Positions 63,195 through 64,000 of a stretch of 64,000 nucleotides of DNA are shown here, piece by piece (the stretch's first letter is position 1; the number at the start of each line of letters is the position of its first letter). The stretch spans positions 496,001 through 560,000 of the forward strand of contig NZ_CP095461.1 in the NCBI RefSeq assembly GCF_023022985.1, read 5' to 3'. The notes below the pieces were generated by a model that was not told the origin of the DNA, searched no databases, and worked only from the letters and a program-made list of their open reading frames with translations. The stretch comes from Arthrobacter gengyunqii (lineage in GTDB: Bacteria > Actinomycetota > Actinomycetes > Actinomycetales > Micrococcaceae). Both the position numbers and the translations under genes were made by a program.

Positions 63195-64000
63195 ATGTCC
63201 ACAACACCGTCACCCCAGCAGCGCGGACCCGTGGGGGAACCGCCTCAGCGATACTGGAGCGGCTCCCTGGGCCATGCTGCCCAGCGTGCCGCCCAGATCC
63301 TGCTGATCCTGCTCCTTGTGGGTGTGGCAGTCTACGGACTGCTCCAGATCACCCTGGTGGTAATTCCCGTCCTGCTGGCCCTGATCCTGGCAGCAGCAAT
63401 TGCCCCGTTCGTGAACTGGCTGCGGCGCAAAGGCTGGCCAAGCGCACTCGCCACCGGAGTGTCCTTCCTGCTCCTGCTCGCCGTTTTCGGCGGGCTGATC
63501 ACGGGTATCGTCTTTGCCATCCGCAGCGAGTGGAGTTCGCTGGTGGACCAGGCGGTGGACGGCTTCAACAAGCTGTATGAATTGATCCAGGACAGCCCCA
63601 TCCCGCATGACGCCGCCGCCATCGAAAACGCCCGTGACGCTGCGATCGACTTTGCCACCAGTTCCACTGTGGGTGCCGGCGCACTGGCCGGCATCGGGGT
63701 GGCCACGAACTTTGTCACCGGATTCCTGCTGCTGGCCGTGGTGCTGTTCTACTTCCTCAAGGACGGGGACAAGATCTGGGCCTTCATCCTTCGCTGGTTC
63801 CACGGTGAGCGGCTCGAAAAGGCGCGCCTGTCCGGAACCCGGGCGATGGAAGTGCTTGGCGGATACGTCCGGGGGACCGCCATCGTGGCCGCCGTTGACT
63901 CGATCTGCATCGGCGCGGCTCTGTTCATCCTGCAGGTGCCGCTGGCACTGCCGCTGTCCGTGATTGTTTTTGTCGGCTCCTTCATTCCTCTGGTGGGAGC
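63195..64000 (+). CDS. AI-2E family transporter/permease (cut by window end)
   Basis: At least 268 residues are visible and the frame remains open at the edge. It starts MSTTPSPQQRGPVGEPPQRY, followed by paired hydrophobic segments (about 33-70 and 76-102), an amphipathic loop of about 55 residues, then further helices (TNFVTGFLLLAVVLFYFLKD). This is the PF01594 arrangement (YdgG/TqsA/PerM). It follows the acyl-CoA ligase on the same strand. Function in this host unknown; the C-terminal GxhGhhxGP motif lies beyond the window. Confidence 0.88.
   Translation, partial: MSTTPSPQQRGPVGEPPQRYWSGSLGHAAQRAAQILLILLLVGVAVYGLLQITLVVIPVLLALILAAAIAPFVNWLRRKGWPSALATGVSFLLLLAVFGGLITGIVFAIRSEWSSLVDQAVDGFNKLYELIQDSPIPHDAAAIENARDAAIDFATSSTVGAGALAGIGVATNFVTGFLLLAVVLFYFLKDGDKIWAFILRWFHGERLEKARLSGTRAMEVLGGYVRGTAIVAAVDSICIGAALFILQVPLALPLSVIVFVGSFIPLVG

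Overview
The window is chromosomal DNA of a high-G+C Gram-positive bacterium. Several things point to an Arthrobacter-like member of the Micrococcaceae: strong G/C third-position preference, frequent GTG/TTG starts, and actinobacterial families (DUF3263, LytR_C, DUF3027, DUF6457, bacterial XPB, WXG100, a GGM-tailed GroEL under CIRCE control, an IdeR-type DtxR). The genus is inferred from family content, not proven. I see no insertion sequence, prophage, rRNA or CRISPR array. The region reads as ordinary core chromosome with a few accessory loci.

Layout. 0-6.2 kb: an alpha-glucoside/maltose locus with a LacI regulator (cut by the window edge), a GH13 alpha-glucosidase, and a divergent MalE-MalF-MalG-type ABC importer without its own ATPase; two LacI-type operators lie between the divergent genes. 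6.2-11.2 kb: aldo/keto reductase, CHAD protein, MFS exporter, LLM flavin oxidoreductase. 11.4-16.3 kb: FemAB-type peptidoglycan bridge enzyme, ThrE-like exporter, and a uracil-DNA glycosylase/siderophore-interacting-protein pair. 16.4-19.8 kb: DUF3263, LytR_C protein, cold-shock protein, and groEL behind two CIRCE boxes. 19.8-22.6 kb: an orphan WXG100 protein with a degenerate repeat array at its 3' end, then a two-component system. 22.7-29.6 kb: XPB helicase and its helicase-associated partner, a small membrane protein, a long cold-shock protein, DUF3027 and an MFS exporter. 29.6-31.6 kb: serC and an IdeR/DtxR regulator.

31.7-34.6 kb: a cell-wall hydrolase cluster (one LytM/M23 and two divergent NlpC/P60-like proteins) with two separate ydaO-type c-di-AMP riboswitch candidates. 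34.8-38.6 kb: an HNH endonuclease gene joined to a molybdenum-cofactor operon (mobA-like, DUF6457, moeA, fdhD). 38.6-46 kb: a hybrid histidine kinase with a degenerate receiver, an ABC exporter, tRNA-Arg(CCT), and a divergent MarR/MMPL pair sharing a perfect palindromic operator. 46-53.3 kb: inositol-monophosphatase-family enzyme, pcrA, sucCD and a sugar symporter. 53.4-57 kb: a secreted alpha/beta hydrolase behind a TetR-type palindrome, and a BCCT transporter. 57.4-58.9 kb: a translationally coupled pair resembling type VII secretion substrates, one with a striking Pro/Trp-rich domain. 59-64 kb: aldo/keto reductase, ferritin-like/VIT1 transporter, acyl-CoA ligase and an AI-2E-family permease running off the end.

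The most informative parts are the tandem c-di-AMP-riboswitch hydrolase cluster, the Pro/Trp-rich T7SS-like pair, the repeat array behind the WXG100 gene, the dual CIRCE boxes, and the 40-bp-spaced direct repeat in front of sucCD.
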